Of a stretch of DNA of 64,000 nucleotides, positions 23,023-32,260 are shown piece by piece; the stretch's first letter is position 1, and the number at the start of each line of letters is the position of its first letter. Below the pieces are notes generated by a model that had not been told where the DNA came from, made no database searches, and saw only the letters and a list, made by a program, of their open reading frames with translations. The translations under genes and the position numbers were made by a program. Source of the stretch: Sparassis latifolia (lineage: Eukaryota; Basidiomycota; Agaricomycetes; Polyporales; Sparassidaceae); contig CM031562.1 of the NCBI GenBank assembly GCA_018466975.1, positions 2,852,001 to 2,916,000 of the forward strand, given 5' to 3'.

Positions 23023-23209
23023 CACTGGAGGCAAAAGTGGATGTTCTGCCTTGGAACAGTGTCTGAACATCCAAGGAACAGAATACGTTTTTGGACATAT
23101 TAGATGTTCCTTACCATGTTCAGAACATGTGACATGTCCAAAAACGTAATCTGTTCCTTGGATGTTCAGACACTGTTCCAAGGCAGAACATCCACCTTTG
23201 CCCCCAGTG
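23023..23209. mobile_element. Foldback MITE, 187 bp, near-perfect hairpin
   Basis: The two arms (23023-23098 and 23134-23209) are inverted copies about 76 bases long with only about three mismatches, separated by a short loop, so the element is almost entirely hairpin. The ends read CACTGG and CCAGTG, flanked on both sides by TCA (23020-23022 and 23210-23212), a likely 3-bp target-site duplication. Three-base duplications with such ends are known for CACTA-like and Harbinger-like transposons; I do not assign one. The high arm identity suggests recent activity. Confidence 0.85.
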
Positions 23210-23339
23210 TCACAGTCCTGTCAGTGATGAGCCCTCTACACTAGGCTATGCGTCCACATGGGCACTCCTCCGGTCCCATACTGCGAGTGAACAGTTGCAA
23301 TTAGAATGAAATTATATGACAAGGACTGACAAGGAGGAT

Positions 23340-23520
23340 GCCGATGCGTAACATAACAATACTGGTCGGACCTCACGACCGTGCGAATAGATGAATTAAC
23401 CCCGGCCCGCACTGGCATGTACTCACAACAGAGCATATGGAGACAGGCACACAGACCTGCTGTCGGTGCGTCAGTACTATCGTTATTGCGCGAGCACCAT
23501 CACAACGCCAGGGCTAACAG
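23340..23520 (+). repeat. First copy of a diverged direct repeat
   Basis: Aligns with 23645-23835: both have an ACATAACRATAC-like start, GGACCTCA, a CAACAGAGCRTATGGAGAC block and CGCGAGCAC/GTGAGCACGG near the end. One frame here reads SDLTTVRIDELTPART, aligned with PDLITVFVRKLALGHP in the second copy, so a coding sequence may have been duplicated. Family not recognised. Confidence 0.6.
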
Positions 23521-23544
23521 AGAGCGAAGGAACAGCGGTCCAGA

Positions 23545-23605
23545 AGTGCATGAAACGCATCCCTGTGGACGCGATTTAGTAAGCATCGCAGAGACGCATC
23601 ACTGC
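23545..23605 (+). repeat. Dispersed repeat also found inverted at 19200-19270
   Basis: The string CATCCCTGTGGA followed by CGCGATTTAGTAA and CATCGCAGAGAC occurs here and, on the minus strand, at 19205-19262 with a 9-base insertion and few other differences. This links the two unrecognised frames as copies of one family. Confidence 0.65.
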
Positions 23606-23644
23606 GGTGGACGGTGTACCAGTCCTGAAAGAGGCGTGCACAAC

Positions 23645-23835
23645 ATAACGATACCAACCGGACCTCATCACCGTCTTCGTACGCAAACTGGCCCTGGGCC
23701 ACCCGCACGTGCTCGCAACAGAGCGTATGGAGACGCGACGCGACAAGCTTGTCCGATCTAGTAGCACATGGCATTGTCGGTTTGCCAGTACCATCACGCG
23801 GCTGTTGCGTGAGCACGGGTACAAGGCTGGTGGCT
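23645..23835 (+). repeat. Second copy of the diverged direct repeat, with an open frame
   Basis: A plus-strand frame from about 23655 to the stop near 23837 reads PDLITVFVRKLALGHPHVL, then TERMETRRDKLVR, and ends ITRLLREHGYKAGG. It looks like the C-terminal part of a real protein, but there is no start and I do not recognise it. Confidence 0.5.
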
Positions 23836-23839
23836 AATA

Positions 23840-24914
23840 GTGCTCCGCAATTATGATTAAATACACCACGAAGGCAAATAATAATATTATGTATTATTAC
23901 TTGAAGACCTTAGCCAGATATCTAATGGTGGTCTAATATAATCTAAAGTATTCTATTATAATTCATTACAGTCATGCCTTTTCAAAGGGGTCAGTGCAGT
24001 ATTATGTGAGCCCAAAATTGCCTGGGAAGGTCCCCAAGTATGGATCATTGGACAATTTTCCGAGGTGACCTTCTGACGAGGTAGGCTTACCTGATATGGA
24101 ACATCACATTCCCTTCTATGGTATGTCCGGGCTCACATATGCTCCACTCGGTTACGAGAATTTCCCACAAATAGCTGCAACTCTAAAGATGTTTCGGAGC
24201 ACAATTTCTTCAGATTCCTCCTAGAACTCCATCACGTGTAGTGTATTCCGAGTATGATTAAATAACATGTCCATATTGTAATACAGGAGCCCTCCGGGCA
24301 GACCTGGCCACAGCTACACCACCATACCAAGGACAAACCAATCCGACCAATTTCAACCTAACCCTAAATTGACTAACCTCGAGATCACATGCAATCTCAA
24401 AGAAAGTCCTCCAACATTTTCCTTTCATCTTCTGTGGGTCAGACTGACAAAGAAAAATGTATTATAAACCTATAACACACTGGAATACATGTTGTACATA
24501 ATCTGTTGGAGGTAAAACCACAAAAAGAGAAAATGTGAAGAAGAGAAAGGCTCAGGTGAAAGAAAAAGTGTTAACTGCAAGAGTGCAGGTAAATATATCA
24601 CAGATGGCACCATGCATGGATGTGCATGGGGCCCGCACATGTATCAGCCTTGATTAATGAGGAAAGTGCCAGCTTCTCACAGCAGAGACCTCACTTGTGG
24701 CGTTTGCCACCATACTACAGTACAGACTCAGATTTGAACTTGAGATGCTTGGGACTTGTCATGCAAAATTCAGATGCATGGAAGGAACTGGGAGTCGAAA
24801 AGCACGACAATTAAGAGGGTGGAGTGACCTTACAAGCAATGTAATTAATCAGTGAGAACATTGCCAGTTACCATGCCCTCTTCAACTTTTGTGTACATGT
24901 CACATTCAATTTTT
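23840..24914. other. AT-rich repeat debris left of the Mutator-like element
   Basis: AT-rich sequence with no complete gene. It includes an inverted repeat TATGTGAGCCC (24004-24014) and GGGCTCACATA (24129-24139) enclosing 114 bases. A coding-like run near 24620-24810 has no recognised relative. Together with 26440-26760 it may be an older element into which the Mutator-like element inserted. Confidence 0.35.
24004..24139. repeat. Short inverted repeat, 11-bp ends
   Basis: TATGTGAGCCC at 24004 is matched by GGGCTCACATA ending at 24139. It may be a small inverted-repeat element or the ends of a worn one; no target duplication was evident. Confidence 0.4.
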
Positions 24915-24923
24915 GTTTACTGT

Positions 24924-26430
24924 CAGGCTCCTAAAACCATCCGTCGCTATAGTGTTCTCGCTCCTACATCCCAACATATGTTTTAAATGATTAGGTGAAA
25001 TATGTTTTATGCGACTTACCTGTTTGAGAGACTATTGCCAGAAAAGGATAGCCAAATGAGAGGAGGAGAACACTATAGGATGGCTGGCCAAACTGGTCGT
25101 CCGAGGATACACCGAGCATGCACACCTAGAGTTTCCTGCTGGAAATCTCAAATAAACCCTAGCATAGGTCTTGTTGTCTGCAATGCGCGTCACTCAAATT
25201 CGGTGTTCACGTGAGTGTTCATCGTGCGCTCCCCCTCACGCAATGTTGTTGATTCGGGGCATGAGAGCACAGCACGGCTTAAAATTTTCAATTGATAGAC
25301 CACCAAGTGTCTAATCCTCACTCTGAGGTCACCCTCAACCTCACGAGCCTCTAAGTTGATGTGTTTGCACAGTCACTAGTACTTGATTTTTTGCAGCTCC
25401 CCTGCACTTACAACCAGAGCATTCCTATTAATTTCTAAGAGAATCACACTGTACTTTGGCTTTACAACATATCTCTACAATGCTACACGAGGGGGAGCAC
25501 TACATGAACACCGAATTTGGGTGGTGCACATTGCAGACAACAAGACCCATGCTAGGGTTTATTCGAGATTTCCAGCAGGAAACTCTAGGTGTGTGTGCTT
25601 GGCATATCCTCAGACTGTTACGCGGCAGCGAAACACGAGCATCAAGTCGAGTTGTCACGAGACAAGGTCTTAGTCTAAGACACAAGTCCGTTTAAGAGAC
25701 ACTTCTGGCGATGTCTTCGCACTGAAGGTCGATCAGGGTTCGTTCTTATGACTCGCAGTAGCTGTCTGCTACTAACGGTCGATCTCAGTCAAAGGCAAGT
25801 GAAAAGCTGGTTTAATGGTAACCAGGTCGAGATGGGGATCCAGCTCGACAAGGTCGTCTACTTATACAAAAGGTATCCGCAGTACTATGCAGTAATGCGA
25901 GATCGTTCATTGGCTAGATAAGGTGAAACGATATTTGGGCAAGGTAACAGTGAGGAAGTAATATGTATGAGAAAGCTGAGTAAGGTCGTGAGAGATAATC
26001 AGTACTAATGGGGAATACGAGTCGTGTATCAGAATGAGGTAAAGATGAGGCGTACATGCACGTCTTGCATGCGCGATAAGAAGAAGGTCTGGAGTTGGAT
26101 CTGGTGTAACCCTAGACTAGGGGTTCTGGACATCTGAGTAAAGAATCGGAGGTTGCGCTCCGATGAGTCACGTGTTGGATCACATGGTCTGGTAACGTAA
26201 AGGGAACAAGGAAAAGAAAAAGAAAAGACGCGCCACAAGTGAGAAGCGTTGTAACACAGACGACCAGTTTGGCCAGCCGTCCTATAGTGTTCTCCTCCTC
26301 TCATTCAGCTATCCTTTTCTGGCAATAGTCTCAGGTAAGTCACATAAAACATACATCACATGATCATTTAAAACATATGTTGGGATGTAGGAGCGAGAAT
26401 GCTATAGCGATGGATGGTTTTAGGAGCCTG
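24924..26430. mobile_element. Non-autonomous Mutator-like (MULE) element with long terminal inverted repeats
   Basis: Begins CAGGCTCCTAAAACC and ends with its reverse complement. The 9-base string GTTTACTGT lies directly outside both ends (24915-24923 and 26431-26439), a target-site duplication of the length typical of Mutator-like elements. The left arm runs to about 25240; the right arm starts about 25484 and is interrupted by a solo LTR (25616-26256) with its 5-bp duplication. Without that insert the element is about 860 bp with arms of about 300 bp, and the centre (25241-25483) has no transposase. A lone arm of the same family lies at 29257-29515. Confidence 0.85.
25616..26256. repeat. 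Solo LTR, 641 bp, inserted in the right arm of the Mutator-like element
   Basis: Starts TGTTACGCGG and ends GTTGTAACA, the TG...CA form of a retrotransposon LTR, and is flanked on both sides by CAGAC (25611-25615 and 26257-26261). A nearly identical copy with a different 5-bp duplication lies at 40173-40810. Only the LTR is present, so the internal region was lost, presumably by recombination between the two LTRs. The clade (Gypsy or Copia) cannot be told from the LTR alone. Confidence 0.92.
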
Positions 26431-26439
26431 GTTTACTGT

Positions 26440-26954
26440 ATGTTCTGGTAGCTGAATGAGTGCACATCAGCGAGACATTCCTTGGCACTATTTTGGCACA
26501 CCAAAATCCTTGCATGATCCCTGCCATCGGGAAAAATCCTTGGAATGGATGACCAATTTGCTAGCTCTTGCCTCATCTAGATATACACGTGATATTAACC
26601 GGTCCACCATCACCAATGAGTCACTCTGGCATTTACTGTAAATGGATACTACTCCCACAGGTAAACTGGAATACCACTTTTCAGACCTGTTTCACTTCGT
26701 GGCCAGGAATATAATGTATTTATAATATTATCTGGTCCCAGACTATTTATTAAATCGACACCCTAACAGTCATCGTCTGGGTCGAACAATTTAGCAGAGG
26801 AACAACCAATTCTTCTTTGCATTCTACGATGACTACTATGATCTGGAGGTAGGCCAATACAACATCTAATACTGCCATACATTCTTACAATACCATCGAA
26901 AGGAAACGCAAATATTTCTAGTCCCGCACAAAGACTGAGCCACGAAAAAAGGTG
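26440..26954. other. Transposon debris right of the Mutator-like element
   Basis: The plus frame at 26456-26640 reads like coding sequence (RDIPWHYFGTPKSLHDP, SLEWMTNLLALASSRYT) with stops after it. It resembles decayed transposase-type sequence but I cannot name the family. Confidence 0.35.
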
Positions 26955-27169
26955 CATCAGGAAAACCCAACTTTTACTTAAAGGTGTTCTTATGTGACTT
27001 AAATGCACTTATGGGCCTTAAATAAGGTAAAAAAGGACAAAAAGTCCATAAGTCATATTTCCTTAGAGACTTAAAAGTCAACTTTTGGGAACTTATGGGC
27101 CTTAAATAAGGCAAAAAAGGACAAAAAGTCGGAATAAGTCCCATAAGTAAAAGTTGGGTTTTCCTGATG
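26955..27169. mobile_element. MITE-like element, 215 bp, with inner tandem structure
   Basis: Starts CATCAGGAAAACCCAAC and ends with the reverse complement; the inverted ends match over about 26 bases including TTTTACTTA. Inside, a block of about 40 bases (ACTTATGGGCCTTAAATAAG and onward, near 27006 and 27090) is present twice in direct orientation. It is strongly AT-rich. A target duplication is not clear beyond two bases. Confidence 0.75.
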
Positions 27170-27514
27170 TGGAAGATGTAAGAAGCATCATATGATGTAG
27201 TACTTCACTGTAATATTTGCGATCCCAACTATGTATTCTACCAATAAATCGAGAACATCCACATATTGCAGCCACACCGTCAACAAATCACAACCCAACA
27301 CACGCGTACACTCAAGGAACAAATCACAACTCTCAGAGGTAGGGGGGGTCTCACATACTGCTGCAGAATTCCAGGGGTGGAAGAACCTCTCTGCGCTCGG
27401 TAAATCATATTTTTAACTTAATTATAATTATAATAAATTATAATAATAATCTTGCGGAGCACTAGTGGCTAGAGAAGAGGTGTGCGCGTCGAGCTTGTCG
27501 AGCTCGCGACATAC
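27170..27514. other. AT-rich spacer, no gene
   Basis: Nothing recognisable; ends in an A/T-only run near 27410-27450 just before the protease-like pseudogene. Confidence 0.35.
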
Positions 27515-29204
27515 CTACTGGATGACTTCGTAGAGGAAGCAGCCGGGGAACTTGGCCTTGACCTGCTCCTCGACCCACCAGTAAGGGGTGAGTGCGTGGT
27601 GTCGGTTTCAGTCAGCGGGGCCTGAGCCGCCAGTGAGGATTCCGGCGATCGACCCCTGTCGAGGACGACCGAACCAGTCGCCAGCATCGGAAAACTTGTC
27701 GTGTGTCTTGTCGTAGGGTAAGACAGCAATTTCAAGAGACTTGTGACTGATACCGTAGTCCTCGTGGCGTGCAAAAAGGACTCGAGGCCGTTGACGCGAC
27801 CGGCGGTGGTCCCGTGGCCAACCCATTTTCACGACAAGCAGGCACTTCTCGCCATGGATGTCGAGTTGTTGAGGTTGCGCATCTCGGCATCCCGACGAAG
27901 TCGTAGGCCTGGAGGAGACCATCCTCGGGTAACTGTAGTTCTTTCGATCCTGGGGCTGAGGGAACATCATGTTTCCATACTCAGAGATCGAGAGGTTACC
28001 ACCTGTGGAGGAAATAAAAGTAATAGTCAGCTAAAGCTGAAGACAAGAAGACAGTAGAAGGAAAACGCGACGAGAGATGAAAAGGACGGGAGATGGAGAC
28101 AAAGATATGGAAAAAGATGTACCGACCCAAAGCTTATTGCCTTTGAACGTCGTCCAATCGATCTTATCATTATAAAGCTCGATAAGAGCCCAGTCTTTGG
28201 TGAATTTGTAGGGCTCGACGGAGACCTTGATCTTCTCCGAGTGAAGGACGAAGCCAATCGTGCGCTGGTCAAGCGTGGTGTACTTCTCGATGACCTCACT
28301 GTGGATCGCTTTCACCCTCTGGATCTCCCTCGTCACCTTTGCCACCAAATCCAAGTGCTCATCGCGACTCTCAGTCACGTTCTCACTTTCTCCCTCGACG
28401 GGGTCCCCAAGCCTGCGAAGGACATTGTTCCAGGCGTCGATAGACCGGAGGCAGTCGCCGATAGTGGCCATCATGGTACCGAGCGTGACAATTTCCTCAC
28501 GATGCTGACTATCCTTATGGGGTCATGCCTGTGTTGTGGTAGACAGGAGGAGGACGAGCGACGTGAGCGCAGGTTAGGACCATGACACGGTCGTCGTCTT
28601 TAGAAAGGCGGAAGTAGAGAGCGGCGGTCCCTTCGTAGTATGGGTACTTGCGAGGCGCGATAGAGAGACCGAGAGTGAGGGTGAACAGCTTGTGCAGGTC
28701 GGGGACTCTGTCGACGAGGGGGTTGAACGAGAGGAGCTTTGGGCCGGTAAAACGAGTCACTACCGACTCGATAAATGCCACCTCGATGTCGGGGAAGCCG
28801 GCATCGGTGAGGATGTTCTTGATGACAGCTGCAGCAGCAGCAACAGCGTCCTCGTAGAGGAGGGAACCGGAATTCACACCGACGCATGTGATAAGAGGGC
28901 AAAAAGGCTTGGACTCCCCAGCATTGGCCTAGGCGAGGGGATTGACGAACGTCCACATTATGCCAATGGATTCGAGCTCATCGCAGATGCACATGCCAAT
29001 AGAAACCCAAGTAGGCTGAATAGCGTGACCGTGAACCGGGCGAGGCTCACGGACGATGCACTGGGCCAGAGGTCCCTTGCGTATGGGCCAGTCAGGGCCA
29101 GACTTGTAGACGCAGGGAGTACCAGAATCATAGAAGTCGCTATAGGCGTTTGGGTACTTCTCGGTGAGGCGGGTCGCCTTGGAGGCGGCGTCGTCCCCAG
29201 CCAT
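27515..29204 (-). pseudogene. Broken copy of an unnamed trypsin-fold-like protein family
   Basis: I recognise this as a family repeated in agaricomycete genomes and usually left unnamed. From 29204: GTPCVYKSGPDWPIRKGP, VSIGMCICDELESIGI, then ALYFRLSKDDDRVMVLTCAH (about 28590), KIKVSVEPYKFTKDWALIEL (about 28200), an intron (about 28125-28003), and EIAVLPYDKTHDKFSDAGD (about 27690). LTCAH plus an expected GDSG at the end suggest a chymotrypsin-like serine protease fold; this is inference. The copy is not functional: an extra base near 28530 breaks the frame, the frame changes again near 27930, two bases are missing inside the GDSG codons at about 27664-27674 with another lost a little downstream, and a last shift precedes the YWWVEEQVKAKFPGCF-type end and stop at 27515. 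Confidence 0.7.
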
Positions 29205-29256
29205 ATTCTCGATATCAGAGCGATAGTTTGCTGAAAGAGAAGGGAGTGGGAGAGAC

Positions 29257-29515
29257 CAGGCTCCTAAAACCAGTGTTCTTGCTCCTTTATCCTACATTCA
29301 TTTAGGAGATCATGTGATAAATGTTTTATGAGACTTACCTGATTGAGCGAAAATTGCTGTAAAGGATAGCCGAACAAGAGGAGAACGCTATAGGATGGCT
29401 GGCCAAACTGGTCATCCGAGGATACGCCGGCGTGCATACACAGCATTTCTCGCGAAATCTCGAATAAACCCTAGCATAGGTCTTGTTTTCTGTGGCGCCC
29501 AAATTCGGTGTTCTG
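29257..29515. mobile_element. Lone arm of the Mutator-like element family
   Basis: Begins CAGGCTCCTAAAACC like the element at 24924 and follows its arm through GGCTGGCCAAACTGGTC and AAATTCGGTGTTC with moderate divergence. No opposite arm and no duplication were found nearby, so it is a truncated or solo arm. It lies between the protease-like pseudogene and the first unnamed-family gene. Confidence 0.7.
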
Positions 29516-29804
29516 TCAGAGGTATGTCCAGTGCCACCGGCGTTCCTCATCTGCCTGTAGTATCAACTGTTGAAGCTACTGGCTGGCCTGTCGGCAGCGG
29601 GAGAAATGCGGTCAGACTCGGAGTAGAATGGGAAGAGAGGCAATTACATTATTGTCAGATTTATTCAAAAATTTCGAAAGTTCCACAGCGCGGATATAGA
29701 AACTTCATTTTGTTCACGGCACTGCTGTTATTCAGACATGAAAAAATACTGGAAGTGCGAATCAACGCGATGCAATCAAGCATTCCGGTGACACTCAACT
29801 TTTA

Positions 29805-30368
29805 CTACTCCTCTTTGTCGCCTTCCTCTTTCTTTACTCCATCCTCGTTGTCTCCCTTCTCCACTGCCTTGTCTCCATCCGTCTTGTCTCCGTTCTCTAC
29901 TTCTCCGTTCCCATGCACGTTCTTTCCGGCTCCATCATTCTCAGGCGGCCTGCCCATCTCAGGCCAGAGGGTGTAGTTTCGGGGATTCTTGTACACCACG
30001 GGGTACTGAAAGAACGGATCAATAACAGTCACCCAGCGCAAGTCGTCGTCCTTAAATCTGGTCTCCTCTAACACCCGCCGCTTGATTTTGTGGTCAACAT
30101 CTCGCTCCATGAAGCACTTCCAGTGCACCACCATCGCAGTGGGATCCTGGTAGTATCTCATCGTCAGAATAATGACTGGCTGCTTGCTTCCGTGAGGATA
30201 GTCAGTCGGAATGGGAGTCATGTCCTCAATTTGCCTCTCTTTGAACCAATCATCTAGTGCTCCGGAAAGCTCGTAAGGCTCGAGATTCTTGCAGTCGCGC
30301 CTGCCTAGCTCCAACCACATTCGAACTTGGTCGAAAGTCAGCACCCAGCCAGCAATTCTGAGGATCAT
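29805..30368 (-). CDS. Unnamed small protein family, copy A (acidic/lysine-rich tail)
   Basis: Not a family I can name. The start at 30368 (MILRIAGWVLTF) matches the starts of copies B and C and gives 187 residues in one exon. Core: about 130 residues with ELSGALDDWFKERQIEDM, IPTDYPHGSKQPVIILTMRY, RDVDHKIKRRVLEETRFKDD, LRWVTVIDPFFQYPVVYK and YTLWPEMGRPPEN. The tail is low complexity, Glu/Asp/Lys/Gly. There is no signal peptide or membrane segment beyond the mildly hydrophobic first 12 residues. The unbroken frame and strong conservation among three copies argue that it is a real gene. A 383-bp inverted-repeat insertion sits just upstream, absent from the other copies. Confidence 0.65.
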   Translation of the reverse strand: MILRIAGWVLTFDQVRMWLELGRRDCKNLEPYELSGALDDWFKERQIEDMTPIPTDYPHGSKQPVIILTMRYYQDPTAMVVHWKCFMERDVDHKIKRRVLEETRFKDDDLRWVTVIDPFFQYPVVYKNPRNYTLWPEMGRPPENDGAGKNVHGNGEVENGDKTDGDKAVEKGDNEDGVKKEEGDKEE

Positions 30369-30522
30369 GATGGCAGTGCTGAAAATTCCAATCAGCCTGG
30401 GAATTCGAAGAAGCAAAGATGGTACGGGTAGTACTCACCTTCATCAATGATGAGTGAAACAATGAGCAGTTAGAGATGATGCTGGTGATCTGAGACCGGT
30501 AACTGAAGGTGTAGGGACCAGT

Positions 30523-30905
30523 GTACTGTACATTTTCGACCAACCCGGCGGAGGGTGTGACCTGAGACCTCGAGGACCCAAACCGGCCAACCGGCTGGAC
30601 TGGGTGTGACTGGGGACAGGATGGAATGTAGCGGCAAGGCGGCGGGGCAGGGGCATCGGAGGGCGGCGTACAGTGGGTGTAGCTGCGGACGGTCCACGGA
30701 GCATAGCCAGTGGTGACTGGAAAGTGGAGGTGTGTAATTAACAAGGACCATGCAATTTTGGCGCCGCAGGCCAGCAAAAAATGCCTCTTTTCCATTGGTT
30801 TGGGGTCGGCGAGACTCGTTGTGACCTGTGACACTTGTCCGAAATCCGGCAGGCCATTGGCCTTGTGACCTGTGACCCGCTGGGTTGGTCGAAAATGTAC
30901 AGTAC
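30523..30905. mobile_element. Inverted-repeat insertion upstream of copy A, 383 bp
   Basis: The ends are inverted copies, GTACTGTACATTTTCGACC left and its reverse complement right (to 30905), extending with gaps to about 45 bases. The upstream regions of copies A and B otherwise align (TTAGAGATGATGCT at 30466 and 32320; GTTGTCGTT at 30931 and 32398), and B lacks this block, so B shows the empty site. The insertion therefore came after the duplication. It holds no coding region. Confidence 0.7.
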
Positions 30906-31324
30906 TGTCAGTACATCGCCGTGGGCACGTGGTTGTCGTTCAACTCTATCCTTCTATATCGGAAAGGACCTTCCCTTTCCATCCGAACCAACCTGCTTTC
31001 CTATAACCCTTGAGATTCACTAGCACTTCAAAACATGTTCTTATGTCTCTTATGAATTCTATGTTCGAGGTGTTTTACAGTTGCTAGTAGCTAAGCGAAG
31101 AGCAATAAACCAGCTACATAGGACCTCAAGAGAACGTCTGCACTTGGGTAGGTCAGGTGCCATAGGTGACCTCAAATTTTCCCGTACTCTTTCTCGACTC
31201 TCTAGCTCCACGCCATTGTGTTCTATGGCGCTGCTCTCAAACGGGAGAAATCCAAACCAAGATCTCGGGTTTCCTACCGGTATATAAACATGCGACACAA
31301 TATACAAATACACAACGAATTGTG

Positions 31325-31420
31325 CATGTACTCCCCCGAAGGGATCCGAAACCTCCTCCTCCTCGTCGTACAGCTGTTCGACTTCAATTTTCTCAGCTTT
31401 ACTGCTACATGCACATCGCA
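31325..31420 (+). pseudogene. Relic of the C2-domain gene's 3' coding end
   Basis: The plus frame reads YSPEGIRNLLLLVVQLFDFN then FLSFTA, matching YSPDGSLLPVVAQLFEFNFP in the full C2 gene at about 50046-50100 and a similar relic at 47148-47240. It lies about 300 bases from copy B of the unnamed family, in the same layout as the relic beside copy C. The rest of the C2 gene is absent. Confidence 0.65.
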
Positions 31421-31723
31421 CGGAGGCATGTCGAGCATACGTCTAGTCTGACATTTCTCATCTGCTGATGCTAGTATTAGCTCTAGAATCCACTGGGTTG
31501 GCCTGTCGATGTGAAGAAAGCAAGGTGAGTATCGTCATACTAGTAATGCTGGAACTGAGAAAATTGCATTATTTTTCACCTGAGTCATTGAATCACCACA
31601 GCTATGCAGCGCCTGATGGAAACTTCTGCTTGTTCCCGACACTGCTGTCATTCTCACATTCAGACACAAAGGAATACCGGAAGTGCGGGTCAACGTGATA
31701 CACTGAAGCATTCTGGGTGATGT
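31421..31723. other. 3' flank of copy B, part of a segmental duplication
   Basis: Aligns in patches with 47290-47490 (GAGAAAGCAAGGTAAGCATC-like and TCGTCATACTRGTA) and with 29540-29800 next to copy A. It has no coding potential of its own. Confidence 0.5.
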
Positions 31724-32260
31724 CTACCATTTCTCCTTGTCTCCCGCTTCCTCTTTCTTGTCTTCATCCCCCTTGTCTCCCTTCTCCACTTCCTTGTCTC
31801 CATCTGCCTTCTTCTCAGCGCCATCGATGATTCTCAGGCGGCCTGCCCATCTCAGGCCAGAGGGCATAGTTCGAGGACTCTTGTACACCACAGGGTACTG
31901 AAAGAGCGGATCGACAACAGTGACCCAGCGCAAGTCGTCGTCCTTAAATCTGGTCTCCTCCAACACTCGCCTCTTGATTTCCCGGTCAACATCTCGCTCC
32001 ATGAAGCGCGTCCAGTGCGCCACCGTCGCAGCGGGATCTTGGTAGTATCTCGTTGTCAGAATGATGACTGGCTGCTTGCTTCCGTGAGGATAGTCAGTCA
32101 GAATAGGAACCATGTCGTCAATTTGCCTCTCCTTGATCCAATCCTTTAGTGCTCCGGAAAGCTCATAAAGCTCGAGGTTCTTGGTGTTCTGCCCACCCAG
32201 CTCCAACCACGTTCGAACCTGGTTGTGAGTCAGCACCCAGCCAGCAATTCTGAGGACCAT
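31724..32260 (-). CDS. Unnamed small protein family, copy B
   Basis: Same family as copies A and C: MVLRIAGWVLTHNQVRTWLE start, ELSGALKDWIKERQIDDM, DYPHGSKQPVIILTTRY, RFKDDDLRWVTVVDPLFQYP. 178 residues, single exon, acidic/lysine-rich tail. After VVYKSPR one base is missing relative to copy A, so the stretch that should read YALWPEMGRPPEN is read in another frame (TMPSGLRWAGRLRI), and a nearby change restores the frame before the charged tail. The frame therefore stays open although about 17 residues differ. Whether it still works is unclear. Confidence 0.6.
   Translation of the reverse strand: MVLRIAGWVLTHNQVRTWLELGGQNTKNLELYELSGALKDWIKERQIDDMVPILTDYPHGSKQPVIILTTRYYQDPAATVAHWTRFMERDVDREIKRRVLEETRFKDDDLRWVTVVDPLFQYPVVYKSPRTMPSGLRWAGRLRIIDGAEKKADGDKEVEKGDKGDEDKKEEAGDKEKW

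Noticed and set aside
29338..29550. Small genes in the frames around 29335-29976
   Set aside because: They run through the Mutator-like arm and the reverse strand of copy A; no independent coding signal.
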